Shown: positions 44,663-53,089 of the stretch, piece after piece
Numbering within the stretch: the stretch's first letter is position 1
How the letters are laid out: every line of letters begins with the position of its first letter
Assembly: GCA_045637805.1 (NCBI GenBank)
Contig: JAZUAE010000001.1
Location: 30,102 to 94,101, forward strand
Source: CAKVLG01 sp045637805
Lineage (GTDB): Bacteria; Bacillota; Clostridia; Christensenellales; UBA1242
Direction of reading: 5' to 3'
Length of the DNA: 64,000 nucleotides
Notes under the pieces: generated by a model
Told to the model about the DNA's origin: nothing
Database searches by the model: none
The model's input: only the letters and a program-made list of their open reading frames with translations
Program-made: the position numbers and the translations under genes

Positions 44663-44860
44663 TTAGTTAGCTTTTTTCTTATCAGCTTTTACTAACATTT
44701 TTTTGTCGCCTTTATAGAATCCGCAAGCTGGACAAACGCTATGAGCTGGAACTTGCTCATGACATTGTGGACATGTTGTAAGAGTAGGAGCTGTAGCTCT
44801 CCAATTAGCAACTCTACTTCTTCCTGCTGCTTTTGATACTTTATGTTTAGGTACTGCCAT
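44663..44860 (-). CDS. rpmF: 50S ribosomal protein L32
   Basis: A 65-residue L32. The start AVPKHKVSKAAGRSRVANW and the zinc ribbon CPQCHEQVPAHSVCPACGFYKG (four Cys) are diagnostic. It follows the DUF177 gene by 12 bases and ends at a strong terminator. Confidence 0.97.
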   Translation of the reverse strand: MAVPKHKVSKAAGRSRVANWRATAPTLTTCPQCHEQVPAHSVCPACGFYKGDKKMLVKADKKKAN

Positions 44861-44872
44861 TTTTGTTTCCTC

Positions 44873-45352
44873 CTAATTTCTTTTGAACAAATCCGCAAAC
44901 GGATTATTATTTCCTATTTCCTTTTGACAACCACAATCAGCTAAATTTAAATTGTTGCCACAAACCATGCAGAGCCCTTTACAGTCTTCTCTACAAAGTA
45001 CACTTGATGGAAAATGAAATGCGATAATATTACGAATAACATCGTCTAGTTCAACCATGCTACCGCGCAATGGATAATAATCTTCGTCATCATCGAGCTT
45101 TTTTGCAAAAGTTTCAGTAGACTCGATCATTATGGTTTTTCGTAGTTCCATACCACATCTATCACAAATAAGTATACATGGTATCCATAATTTAAAGGTT
45201 ATTTGAAGTTTGTCACTGTTATAAAAATCTATTCGAGCATTTACTTTAGCAAGTCCATCAAATTTATGAGGTGTGTTTGCAATTAAACCACTATCAGGCT
45301 CAATTTCAAACGAAAACTCACTATTTTTTACAGCATTAATGTCAATCTTCAT
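44873..45352 (-). CDS. DUF177 family protein (YceD/YlbN)
   Basis: A 159-residue DUF177 protein. It is usually fused in operons with rpmF and is linked to 23S rRNA accumulation in other organisms. Family Cys motifs CDRCGMELRK and CREDCKGLCMVCGNNLN are present, suggesting metal binding. It starts with a strong promoter and precedes rpmF. Confidence 0.9.
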   Translation of the reverse strand: MKIDINAVKNSEFSFEIEPDSGLIANTPHKFDGLAKVNARIDFYNSDKLQITFKLWIPCILICDRCGMELRKTIMIESTETFAKKLDDDEDYYPLRGSMVELDDVIRNIIAFHFPSSVLCREDCKGLCMVCGNNLNLADCGCQKEIGNNNPFADLFKRN

Positions 45353-45379
45353 ACTACTCCCTTAGATTAACGCTAGGTT

Positions 45380-45408
45380 ATTATAACCCGCGAATCTTTA
45401 TTTGTCAA
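45380..45408 (-). promoter_or_regulatory. Consensus sigma-A promoter of DUF177-rpmF
   Basis: TTGACA, a 17-base spacer and TATAAT on the minus strand match the consensus exactly. The -35 box lies directly after the ackA stop at 45409. Confidence 0.9.
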
Positions 45409-46614
45409 TTATTTTATTAAAGTTTCCTTAGTTTCTCTTGCGATCATCAACTCTTCGTTTGTTGGAATAACAAACACTTTAACCTTAGAATCTTCAGTAG
45501 AAATAATATTTTCTTCGCCTCTTTTGAAGTCTTTACCATTTTTATCTTTATCGATCTTAATTCCAAGCCATTCCATACCAGTTAATACATTTTCTCTGAA
45601 TTCGTTTCCGTTTTCACCAACACCTGCTGTAAAGCAAATTGCATCAACGCCACCAAGAGCAGCAATGTATGAACCTATATACTTTTTAACTCTATATTCA
45701 TAAGCTTTAAGTGCAAGTCTGCAATCATCAGCTCTTTCGCTTTGTTCATCAGAATAAGCAATAGTTTCAACGTCACGCATATCAGCAGAAACACCAGATA
45801 AACCAAGTAATCCGCTTTCTTTATTTAAGTAAGCAATAGCTTGTCCTACAGTTTTTCCTGTTTTATTCATAACAGTTTCCAAGATTGAAGGATCAACATC
45901 ACCAGATCTTGTACCCATGATTAAACCTTCAAGTGGTGTGTAACCCATAGAAGTATCTTGACATTTGCCACCGTTAACAGCAGAAACGCTTGATCCGTTA
46001 CCTACGTGACAGATTATAAATTTACCTTCAAATCCCATAAGTTCTGCTAGTCTTTTAGCAATAAAGCTGTGACTCGTACCATGGAAACCATATCTTCTAA
46101 CTTGCCACTCGGTATATGCTTGCTTTGGAAGAGCATATCTATAAGCGTGTGCAGGAATACTTGAATGGAATGCAGTATCAAAAACTGCAACCTGAGGAAC
46201 GTTTGGTAAAATCTTCTCACAACATTTTATTCCCATAAGATTTGCTGGTTGATGAAGTGGTCCAAGTGGAACAAGTTCTTCCATTTTCGCAAAAGTTTCC
46301 CCTGTTATTTTTACAGAGCTAGTAAATGTTTCACCACCGTGAACAACTCTGTGACCGATAGCCTCAATTTCATCATAAGAAGAAATCACGCCGATCTTTT
46401 CATCGATAAGAGTACTTAAAACTTCGTTAATAGCTTCCAAATGTGATGGCATAGGATTCTTGGTTACATATTTTTCACCATGGGCCTTGTATGTGTGTAC
46501 CCCATCGATACCTATTCTTTCGCAAAGACCTTTTGCAATAACTTCTTCTGTAGCCTCATCGATTAATTGATATTTTAAAGATGAACTACCTGCATTAATA
46601 ACTAAAATTTTCAT
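45409..46614 (-). CDS. ackA: Acetate kinase
   Basis: A 401-residue acetate kinase that converts acetyl phosphate and ADP to acetate and ATP. The start KILVINAGSSSLKYQLI, the VFDTAFHSSIP loop, FHGTSHSFIAKR and GAVG-type nucleotide motifs (CHVGNGSSVSAV) are all there. It follows pta by 11 bases; together they form the acetate branch of energy metabolism. Confidence 0.98.
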   Translation of the reverse strand: MKILVINAGSSSLKYQLIDEATEEVIAKGLCERIGIDGVHTYKAHGEKYVTKNPMPSHLEAINEVLSTLIDEKIGVISSYDEIEAIGHRVVHGGETFTSSVKITGETFAKMEELVPLGPLHQPANLMGIKCCEKILPNVPQVAVFDTAFHSSIPAHAYRYALPKQAYTEWQVRRYGFHGTSHSFIAKRLAELMGFEGKFIICHVGNGSSVSAVNGGKCQDTSMGYTPLEGLIMGTRSGDVDPSILETVMNKTGKTVGQAIAYLNKESGLLGLSGVSADMRDVETIAYSDEQSERADDCRLALKAYEYRVKKYIGSYIAALGGVDAICFTAGVGENGNEFRENVLTGMEWLGIKIDKDKNGKDFKRGEENIISTEDSKVKVFVIPTNEELMIARETKETLIK

Positions 46615-46625
46615 AATAATCTCCT

Positions 46626-47642
46626 TTATCCTTTTGATTGTAATATGGTTATTGCCATATTTAATACAATTTCATCACTTGTCGCGCCACGACTTATGTC
46701 GTTTACTGGCTTATTTAAACCTTGAAGTATAGGTCCAATTGCGCGTACGCCAGCAAGCCTTTGAACTAGTTTGTATGCAATATTACCAGCCATGAGATCT
46801 GGGAACACTAGGACATTAGCCTTTCCTTCAACTACTGAATGCGGACTTTTTAATTTTGCAACTGATGGAACAAGAGCTGCGTCACCTTGAAGTTCGCCGT
46901 CTACAGTAAGAGATGGATTGTTTCGCCTTATAAGTTTATATGCCTGTTTCATTTTAACAACGGCAGGACTTGTAGTATCTTCATCAGCCTTTGTTGTAAA
47001 CGAAAGCAATGCTACTTTTGGCCTTATATCACAAATATCTTTAGCAATTCCGCTAGCAAGATTTGTTATATCTACTAAATCTTCAGCAGATGGATTTTCA
47101 ATAACCCCACAATCGCTAAACACAATCATACCATTTTCGCCATAAGGCATTCCATCTGGCACTTCGATTATGAATGAACTAGACACCTTGCCAACATTTG
47201 GTTTTGCTTTAATTATCTGAAATGCAGGACGAAGAACATCAGCAGTTTCAGTTATAGCCCCACTTGCAACACCGTCAGCATCTCCAGTATGAAGCATCAT
47301 CATAGCAAATTTATTATTGTCTTTCATTTCTTCCAAGGCGAGCTCAGGAGTCATACCTTTGTGCTTTCTAAGGTTATAGTAAGTGTCTGCATAAATAGCA
47401 CGCCTATGCCCATCTGTTGCAGGATTGATGATAGTAATATTTCTAAGCTCTTTTTTTGAAAAGCTCTCAGATAACAATATATCATTTCCAAGTATTATAA
47501 CATGGCAAAGATCCATAACTGAAGCTTTTTTTGCCGCCTCAACGACCCTTGGATCCGAACCTTCAGGCAAAACTATTTTTTTACCTGAACCTTTAGCCCT
47601 GTTAATAAGAAAACTAAAAACATCATTTTTCTTTTTACGCAT
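46626..47642 (-). CDS. pta: Phosphate acetyltransferase
   Basis: A 338-residue enzyme of the short Pta class that makes acetyl phosphate from acetyl-CoA. Motifs are KIVLPEGSDPRVVEAA, MMLHTGDADGVASGAI, FSDCGVIENPSAEDL and MAGNIAYKLVQRLAG. It is the first gene of pta-ackA and its promoter abuts that of the divergent tmcAL. Confidence 0.97.
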   Translation of the reverse strand: MRKKKNDVFSFLINRAKGSGKKIVLPEGSDPRVVEAAKKASVMDLCHVIILGNDILLSESFSKKELRNITIINPATDGHRRAIYADTYYNLRKHKGMTPELALEEMKDNNKFAMMMLHTGDADGVASGAITETADVLRPAFQIIKAKPNVGKVSSSFIIEVPDGMPYGENGMIVFSDCGVIENPSAEDLVDITNLASGIAKDICDIRPKVALLSFTTKADEDTTSPAVVKMKQAYKLIRRNNPSLTVDGELQGDAALVPSVAKLKSPHSVVEGKANVLVFPDLMAGNIAYKLVQRLAGVRAIGPILQGLNKPVNDISRGATSDEIVLNMAITILQSKG

Positions 47643-47654
47643 ATCTCACCTTTC

Positions 47655-47683
47655 TTGATTTTCTTTAAACAATAATATATAAT
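47655..47683 (+). promoter_or_regulatory. Sigma-A promoter of tmcAL
   Basis: TTGATT, a 17-base spacer and TATAAT on the plus strand. Its -10 box (47678-47683) directly touches the -10 box of the pta promoter. Confidence 0.8.
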
Positions 47684-47712
47684 ATTATACAAGAAAGTTC
47701 ATTATAAGTAAA
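47684..47712 (-). promoter_or_regulatory. Sigma-A promoter of pta-ackA
   Basis: TTTACT, a 17-base spacer and TATAAT on the minus strand. The transcript starts near 47678, inside the tmcAL promoter, so both cannot be occupied at once. Confidence 0.75.
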
Positions 47713-47732
47713 CCAAACGAGGAAAATTTTTT

Positions 47733-48914
47733 ATGTATTGTGCAATTATTTGTGAATTTAACCCTTTAACAAACGGTCACGTATATTTAATAAAACGTGC
47801 AAAAGAGATTACAGGACTTCCTGTAATCTGCCTTATGAGTGGCAATTTTTCACAACGCGGTGAACCAACTATACTTGATAAATATACTAGAGCAAAACTT
47901 GCCATAAAAGCTGGCGCAGAGGCCGTTTTAGAACTTCCAACCATTTACGCTCTTTCAAGTGCAGAAAATTTTGCAAGCGGAGCAATTAGGGTACTTTCTC
48001 AAATAAAAAATGTAAGCCACATAGTTTTTGGCAGCGAATGCGGAAGTTTGGAAACTCTTAACGCTATAGCTGATATAAAAATAAACGAACCTGAAGAACT
48101 TAAAAATAGATTAAAAACATATCTAGACCATGGATTTTCATATAACATAGCAATGCAACAAGCATTACTTGAAGAATATACAATACCATCAGATTTCTTT
48201 GATGGCGCAAACAACATACTAGGTTTAGAATATTTAACAGCCATTAAAAAACAAAAAAGCCATATAACGCCACTTACGATTAAACGCATTGATAACGGAT
48301 ACAACTCAATAACCCCACTTGGAAAATATGGAAGTGCAAGCTATATACGTAAATTAGCAGAGTCAAGTGAAACAATATATCAAATCGAAAATTTAGTACC
48401 AGACTACGTTTTACCTGAACTAATCACCAACCCTAAAGTTGATAGTAAAAGCTATGCAACACTGGTTATAAATAATATTAGGAATATGCCTATTGAACAA
48501 CTCTCTATGTATGCCGACTATAATGAAGGTATAGAAAACAGAATTAAGCAAATGTGTGACAGGTATTCATCACTTCAAATAGCAACGGCATCTATCGAAT
48601 CTAAAAGATATAAGAAATCAAGAGTAAACAAACTTTTACTCTACCCATTACTCGGCATAACAAAAAAAGCTGTTTTGGAAATAAAAAAATCAATACCAGC
48701 AGTAAAATTACTTGCCATTAAAGCAGATAGAAAACAAAATATTTCCAAATTAAATGACGGTATTTCCCTTATTGTAAGAAAAGAAGATATGGACAATCTA
48801 GACAATGGTCAAAGTCAGTCAATAAATATTGACTTATTAGCTTCTAACATTTATAATCTTTTAATAGGATTACCTCACAATGCCGACATTACAACTGGCA
48901 CAATATTTGTGTAA
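47733..48914 (+). CDS. tmcAL: tRNA(Met) cytidine acetate ligase TmcAL
   Basis: A 393-residue YlbM/TmcAL homologue that uses acetate and ATP to acetylate C34 of elongator tRNA-Met. The nucleotidyltransferase start CAIICEFNPLTNGHVYLIKRAK has the HIGH-like motif TNGH. The motifs MSGNFSQRGEP and VFGSECG follow. It diverges from the acetate-producing pta-ackA operon. The first plus-strand gene of the window, it ends at a shared terminator. Confidence 0.95.
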   Translation: MYCAIICEFNPLTNGHVYLIKRAKEITGLPVICLMSGNFSQRGEPTILDKYTRAKLAIKAGAEAVLELPTIYALSSAENFASGAIRVLSQIKNVSHIVFGSECGSLETLNAIADIKINEPEELKNRLKTYLDHGFSYNIAMQQALLEEYTIPSDFFDGANNILGLEYLTAIKKQKSHITPLTIKRIDNGYNSITPLGKYGSASYIRKLAESSETIYQIENLVPDYVLPELITNPKVDSKSYATLVINNIRNMPIEQLSMYADYNEGIENRIKQMCDRYSSLQIATASIESKRYKKSRVNKLLLYPLLGITKKAVLEIKKSIPAVKLLAIKADRKQNISKLNDGISLIVRKEDMDNLDNGQSQSINIDLLASNIYNLLIGLPHNADITTGTIFV

Positions 48915-48920
48915 AAATAA

Positions 48921-48947
48921 AACCCCGCTATTAGTAGCGGAGTTTTT
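48921..48947. terminator. Bidirectional terminator between tmcAL and the PnuC-like gene
   Basis: CCGCTA and TAGCGG pair with a 4-base loop, extended by AAC/GTT with one mismatch, and T-runs occur on both strands. It serves two convergent genes. Confidence 0.85.
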
Positions 48948-49810
48948 TATGCATATATTTGAGGATCTTGCTCTGTTCTTCTCTTTTTTGTTTTTTCTTT
49001 AACCTCTACATCTTTTGCGTGCAAGATTTCTTTTTTTGCCTTTCTTTTTTCAGCCTTCTTTTTTTCTTCCTCAAGTTCTTCGGTTGTAATATGTACAGGA
49101 ATCGTCCATTCATAAGACTTTTTCCATGCCTTATATCCAAAGATATCAGACAATAAATACATTATATATAAAATTATTATCATAACAGTTCCGGTTGTAA
49201 CACCATAAGTAAATGCTACAAATATCCATAATATAAGTGCAGTTGAAATTGCCATATATCTAACTATAAAGTATTCACGATAGCGATAGTTTCTAAGATA
49301 AACCGAAATACCTAGCATAATTGCTGAAATTGTATCCATTATAAAATAAACTTCATTGTCTATTCCCGCAGTAATAATTGCGCCCAAAACTAAAGCACAG
49401 AAAGAAATCAAAACAATATAATATTTTTGCGTACCGCTTAAATATTTATTTCTATCTATATCAGTATCTATTTGTTTAAATTTTGTTAAACATACTGAAA
49501 ACTGCATAGGTATATAAAATAGCAGATGCAATGCAGCATGGGCATAAAGACCATTATTAAAAGCAAAGCCTGCATATAAGACACCTACTAAAGTCCCAAA
49601 TATAAGAGATGTCCACTTTTTAAAATCACAAAAGAAGTTCCAAATAGCCCCAAATAAAAGCAACAAAAAGGCTGGCCATGTTTCATTTCCAGCAAGAACA
49701 AAAGTAAGTCCAACAGCACAAGCAAAAGCAGCAATAATTAGATTATATGAACTTACACCAGGTCTTAAAACTCTCTTATTTCCAGACAATTCATCTTTTG
49801 CAAATATCAT
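48947..49810 (-). CDS. PnuC-like nicotinamide riboside transporter family protein
   Basis: A 287-residue membrane protein with seven to eight hydrophobic segments. Features such as FNNGLYAHAALHLLFYIPMQF and the RYMAISTALILWIF segment resemble PnuC transporters, which carry nicotinamide riboside. The last 45 residues are highly charged (EELEEEKKKAEKRKAKKE) and lie in the cytoplasm; this tail is longer than in most members. The specific substrate is inferred from the family. No riboswitch is evident in the 30 bases upstream. Confidence 0.7.
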   Translation of the reverse strand: MIFAKDELSGNKRVLRPGVSSYNLIIAAFACAVGLTFVLAGNETWPAFLLLLFGAIWNFFCDFKKWTSLIFGTLVGVLYAGFAFNNGLYAHAALHLLFYIPMQFSVCLTKFKQIDTDIDRNKYLSGTQKYYIVLISFCALVLGAIITAGIDNEVYFIMDTISAIMLGISVYLRNYRYREYFIVRYMAISTALILWIFVAFTYGVTTGTVMIIILYIMYLLSDIFGYKAWKKSYEWTIPVHITTEELEEEKKKAEKRKAKKEILHAKDVEVKEKTKKRRTEQDPQIYA

Positions 49811-49840
49811 AGTCCCCTCACACTACTCATAAAATGTATT

Positions 49841-50851
49841 ATGACTATCTATAAATATGATACATTATCCTTTAAAAAAAGTAAAATAAAAATATCTGAT
49901 TTTCTAATAACAATTTTACTTATTTCTCTGGTAGTGATATTAATAAGCAATCCTACAAAATACGCAAATGCGACAATTTCGGGCTTTAGTTTGTTTGCAA
50001 TGGGAGTCTTTCCTACCTTATTTCCGTTTATTTTTATTTCTAAAGCGTTATCATCTCTAGAAACACCCATTCTTTTAACAACTAAATTAAAAAGATTATC
50101 ACATAAAGTTTTTCATGCGCCGTCATCTATTATATATGTATATATCATGAGCATTTTATGTGGTTATCCAATAGGCGCAAAAATGACTGGCGACTTGTAT
50201 GAAAATGGACTTGTTACAGATGACCAAGTAAAACATTTTTGTTGTTTTTGTTCTACGTCCGGCATTTTATTTGTTGTTGGTACAATAGGAACGATAATGT
50301 TTGGATCACCTCTCATAGGGATTATTATATACATCTCCCACATACTCGGCTCTTTTCTTGGAGGTTTTATTCTTTCACTTAAAAACAAGAAATATGACCT
50401 CTTAGAAAACAACATTCCAAAACAAAGCAGTAAAAATCTGATTTCTAGCAGCATTACATCTAGCATTCAATCAGTTTTGGTTGTAGGCGCTTATATAACA
50501 GTGTTCTGTTTATTTACACAAATTCTTTTTGATATTACAATTTTTCAATACTTAATAAATGCCTTAAACAATTTATTGTGTATGTTTGGCTTGCCTGGAA
50601 ACTTATCTGCAGGTATATTATCTGGAATTTTTGAAATGACAAATGGCTGTAAATTTTTATCTAAATCAGTATGTAACAGTTCAATAGTTTTTGCGACTGG
50701 ACTTATTTCTTTTGGCGGAATTTCAATAATATTGCAATCTAAAACTTTTTTGCAAAACACAAAAATAAAAGCACGAACTTTAGTTTTTACCAAATTCGTG
50801 CATTCAATTTGTAGCATTTTTATTTGCAGTTTAATTTTACTTATCTTCTAA
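49841..50851 (+). CDS. ylbJ: Sporulation membrane protein YlbJ-like
   Basis: A 336-residue polytopic membrane protein of the YlbJ family (nucleoside-recognition/Gate domain type), important for spore cortex formation in Bacillus. Conserved features are FPTLFPFIFISKAL, CGYPIGAKMTGDLYENG, CSTSGILFVVGTIG and GILSGIFEMTNGCKFLS. No clear Shine-Dalgarno precedes the ATG at 49841. It ends by overlapping, tail to tail, 15 bases of the convergent coiled-coil gene. Confidence 0.88.
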   Translation: MTIYKYDTLSFKKSKIKISDFLITILLISLVVILISNPTKYANATISGFSLFAMGVFPTLFPFIFISKALSSLETPILLTTKLKRLSHKVFHAPSSIIYVYIMSILCGYPIGAKMTGDLYENGLVTDDQVKHFCCFCSTSGILFVVGTIGTIMFGSPLIGIIIYISHILGSFLGGFILSLKNKKYDLLENNIPKQSSKNLISSSITSSIQSVLVVGAYITVFCLFTQILFDITIFQYLINALNNLLCMFGLPGNLSAGILSGIFEMTNGCKFLSKSVCNSSIVFATGLISFGGISIILQSKTFLQNTKIKARTLVFTKFVHSICSIFICSLILLIF

Positions 50852-51322
50852 ATCAAATTTTTTGCGAGGTGCTAAAATGGAGCCGTTTAATTCTTCTCTA
50901 TTGCTACGCACAATGTTCAAGTTTTCCATTAAGTAGTCTTCAACAGACTTGAGCATTTTATCAATGTTAGATTTTACAACCGCCATCATTTGATTTGCTT
51001 TCTTTGTAGCATTATCCAAAATTTCCTCAGCCTCATCTTCAGCTTTTCTCACAAGAGAGCTTTCACTCACAAGTTGTTCAACTCTAATTTCAGCCTCTTT
51101 TAAAGTGTTTTCCGCCTGTTGTTTAGCTTGAAGAAGAATCTTATCCTTTTGTCCTAAAATATAGTTAGCTTCTTGAATTGCAGTAGGCAATGAATGTTTT
51201 AGTTCTTCAATAAGCGAACCACATTTGTCCATGTTTACAAGAGCTTTCTTCTTGTTAAAAACGAAGTTTTTTGATTCAGTTAATTCTTTTTCTAATTCTT
51301 CAATTATTACTCTGATATCCAT
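50837..51322 (-). CDS. Coiled-coil protein next to rsmD
   Basis: A 161-residue, largely helical protein with long heptad-rich stretches (about 30-140), rich in Glu, Lys and Ala (ILLQAKQQAENTLKEAEIRVEQLV). Such proteins, often labelled ATPase or ATP-synthase b-like, sit beside rsmD/coaD in Clostridia. I can find no enzymatic motif. It is 8 bases after rsmD in the same direction. It may be DivIVA- or SepIVA-like. Confidence 0.65.
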   Translation of the reverse strand: MDIRVIIEELEKELTESKNFVFNKKKALVNMDKCGSLIEELKHSLPTAIQEANYILGQKDKILLQAKQQAENTLKEAEIRVEQLVSESSLVRKAEDEAEEILDNATKKANQMMAVVKSNIDKMLKSVEDYLMENLNIVRSNREELNGSILAPRKKFDLEDK

Positions 51323-51330
51323 AAATTGTT

Positions 51331-51867
51331 TTATTTTGCGGTAATAAAATCTATTACCTTATCTCCATAAGTTTTCGACCTAGTTATTATAAACAAATCA
51401 TTATCGTAAATCAAATGTTTTTTACTAGAATGTTCAAAAATTATTAAACCATCATTTTTCAACAATCCATTTTCCATGATGTAATTTAGGGCTTTATCCC
51501 CAAAATCACTAGCGTATGGCGGGTCCAAAAAGATTAAATCAAATTTCACCTTACCCGTAAAAATTTTTAAAGCTTGCATATAATCTTTTTGCAAAATAGT
51601 AAAATCTTGCATTCTATCAGTGTTTTTCTTAATAACTTTAATCGCATCTGCACTTATGTCCACAAGATAAGTATGCTTTGCTCCACGGCTAATACATTCA
51701 ATACCAAGCGAACCGCTGCCTGCAAACAAGTCTAAAACACAACTACCCTCAATTCTATCATTTATAATAGAAAAAAGTGATTCTTTAACTCTTGTAAGTG
51801 TAGGTCTAGTGCCTGGTCCAACACTTAAAAGTTTTCTACCGCGGTATGCTCCAGTTATTACTTGCAT
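51331..51867 (-). CDS. rsmD: 16S rRNA (guanine966-N2)-methyltransferase
   Basis: A 178-residue Rossmann methyltransferase. The start MQVITGAYRGRKLLSVGPGTRPTLTRVKESLFSI, SAM loop VLDLFAGSGSLGIECISRGA and the catalytic LIFLDPPYASDFG (DPPY) define it. coaD, usually next, is absent. Its start lies within the last 32 bases of alr. Confidence 0.96.
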   Translation of the reverse strand: MQVITGAYRGRKLLSVGPGTRPTLTRVKESLFSIINDRIEGSCVLDLFAGSGSLGIECISRGAKHTYLVDISADAIKVIKKNTDRMQDFTILQKDYMQALKIFTGKVKFDLIFLDPPYASDFGDKALNYIMENGLLKNDGLIIFEHSSKKHLIYDNDLFIITRSKTYGDKVIDFITAK

Positions 51868-52984
51868 ATAAATACTCCCTTTTTACTCTACGAGTAATTC
51901 TAGTCAACACTTCGTAAGTAATTGTATCACAGCTCTTAGCTACTTCGCAAATATTAATAGCACTATTTCCAAAAAGTTTTACTGAGTCACCTATTTTAAT
52001 TTTTGTCGTTTCGCCCAAATCAACAAATAAGCAGTCCATACAAATATTGCCTACCATTTTATATCTTGCCCCAAAAATCTCAACATATCCCTTCCCGCTA
52101 TAACACCTAAACATACCATCACCATAACCTATACCTACAACACCTATCAAAGTATCTTCATTTGCTATATATTCATGATCATAGCCAAGTCCTTCTCCTT
52201 TTTTTAATTTTTTTATTGCAATAATCTGGCTTTCAAGTTCGCAGTATTGTTCATATAAACATATACCAAGCCTCACCATATCAAAAACATTCTTTTTTTC
52301 CATCACTCCACTGCTTGCTGAGAGATGAAACATAGGATAAAATTGTTTTCTATGTGTCTCTAAAATTATCCTTTCAAAAATTTCACGCTGCATAGCTTGA
52401 ATTTTATAATCTTGACTATAAAAATGACTATATACACCAACAAGAGTCACGTTTGTACCATCTTTAATAGCGTCAAGGATATCAAAATATTCTCTAAGTG
52501 AAGTAACCCCAAACCTACGCATTCCACTATCAATTTGAATATGCACTTTTGCTATCTTATTTAATTTTATCGCAGTCATTTGCACTTGGTGAAGCCTAAA
52601 GACGCTATCTATAGAAATCTCTCCACCCAGTTTTATTGCCAGTTCCAACTCTTCATAAAGAACTGGCGACAATATCAGCACCGGCTTAAAAATCCCTTGA
52701 CGCCTTAGCACGGAAAATTCATAGACATTCGCAACAGCAAAATAATCTACATTTTTTTGTATTGCCTTTGCCATGTGCACCATTCCTGTACCATAAGCGT
52801 CAGCTTTAACACTTACACAAATTTTTGCTCTCGTTTTTAATTTTATAAAGTCAATTTTTTGCTTTATTTGATCAATGTTTACCTTTAATTTATTAATAAT
52901 CTTATACTCCTTACAGAGTATTCTATGCACCAAATAGAAAAAAAGACATTTGTCCATTTCTTTTGAAAAACAAAAAAAATACAA
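51836..52984 (-). CDS. alr: Alanine racemase
   Basis: A PLP enzyme that provides D-alanine for peptidoglycan. The catalytic Lys is in SVKADAYGTGM (Lys60 of this frame), the second base Tyr in IGYGDGM, and the C-terminal domain contains FGARYKMVGNICMDCLFVD. The start is uncertain. Homology begins near LKVNIDQIK at residue 33. ATGs at 52984 and 52957 lack a good Shine-Dalgarno, while aaggag lies six bases before an ATT at 52900. It overlaps rsmD by 32 bases. Confidence 0.93.
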   Translation of the reverse strand: MYFFCFSKEMDKCLFFYLVHRILCKEYKIINKLKVNIDQIKQKIDFIKLKTRAKICVSVKADAYGTGMVHMAKAIQKNVDYFAVANVYEFSVLRRQGIFKPVLILSPVLYEELELAIKLGGEISIDSVFRLHQVQMTAIKLNKIAKVHIQIDSGMRRFGVTSLREYFDILDAIKDGTNVTLVGVYSHFYSQDYKIQAMQREIFERIILETHRKQFYPMFHLSASSGVMEKKNVFDMVRLGICLYEQYCELESQIIAIKKLKKGEGLGYDHEYIANEDTLIGVVGIGYGDGMFRCYSGKGYVEIFGARYKMVGNICMDCLFVDLGETTKIKIGDSVKLFGNSAINICEVAKSCDTITYEVLTRITRRVKREYLYASNNWSIPR

Positions 52985-53050
52985 AATATAAGCGTAGGAT
53001 AAAACTAAAACATTTCTCTAGGATTGTCTCACAAAAAAAAGTAAAAAACA

Positions 53051-53073
53051 AACCAGACCGAATCGGTCTGGTT
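53051..53073 (-). terminator. Terminator after the GLUG lipoprotein gene
   Basis: AACCAGACCG and its complement form a perfect 10-bp stem with a 3-base loop, followed by T residues on the minus strand. Confidence 0.93.
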
Positions 53074-53089
53074 TTGTACTTTAGATAAT

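Noticed and set aside
51836..51867. Overlap of alr and rsmD as a sign of sequencing error
   Set aside because: Both frames are intact to normal ends, so the overlap is genuine.
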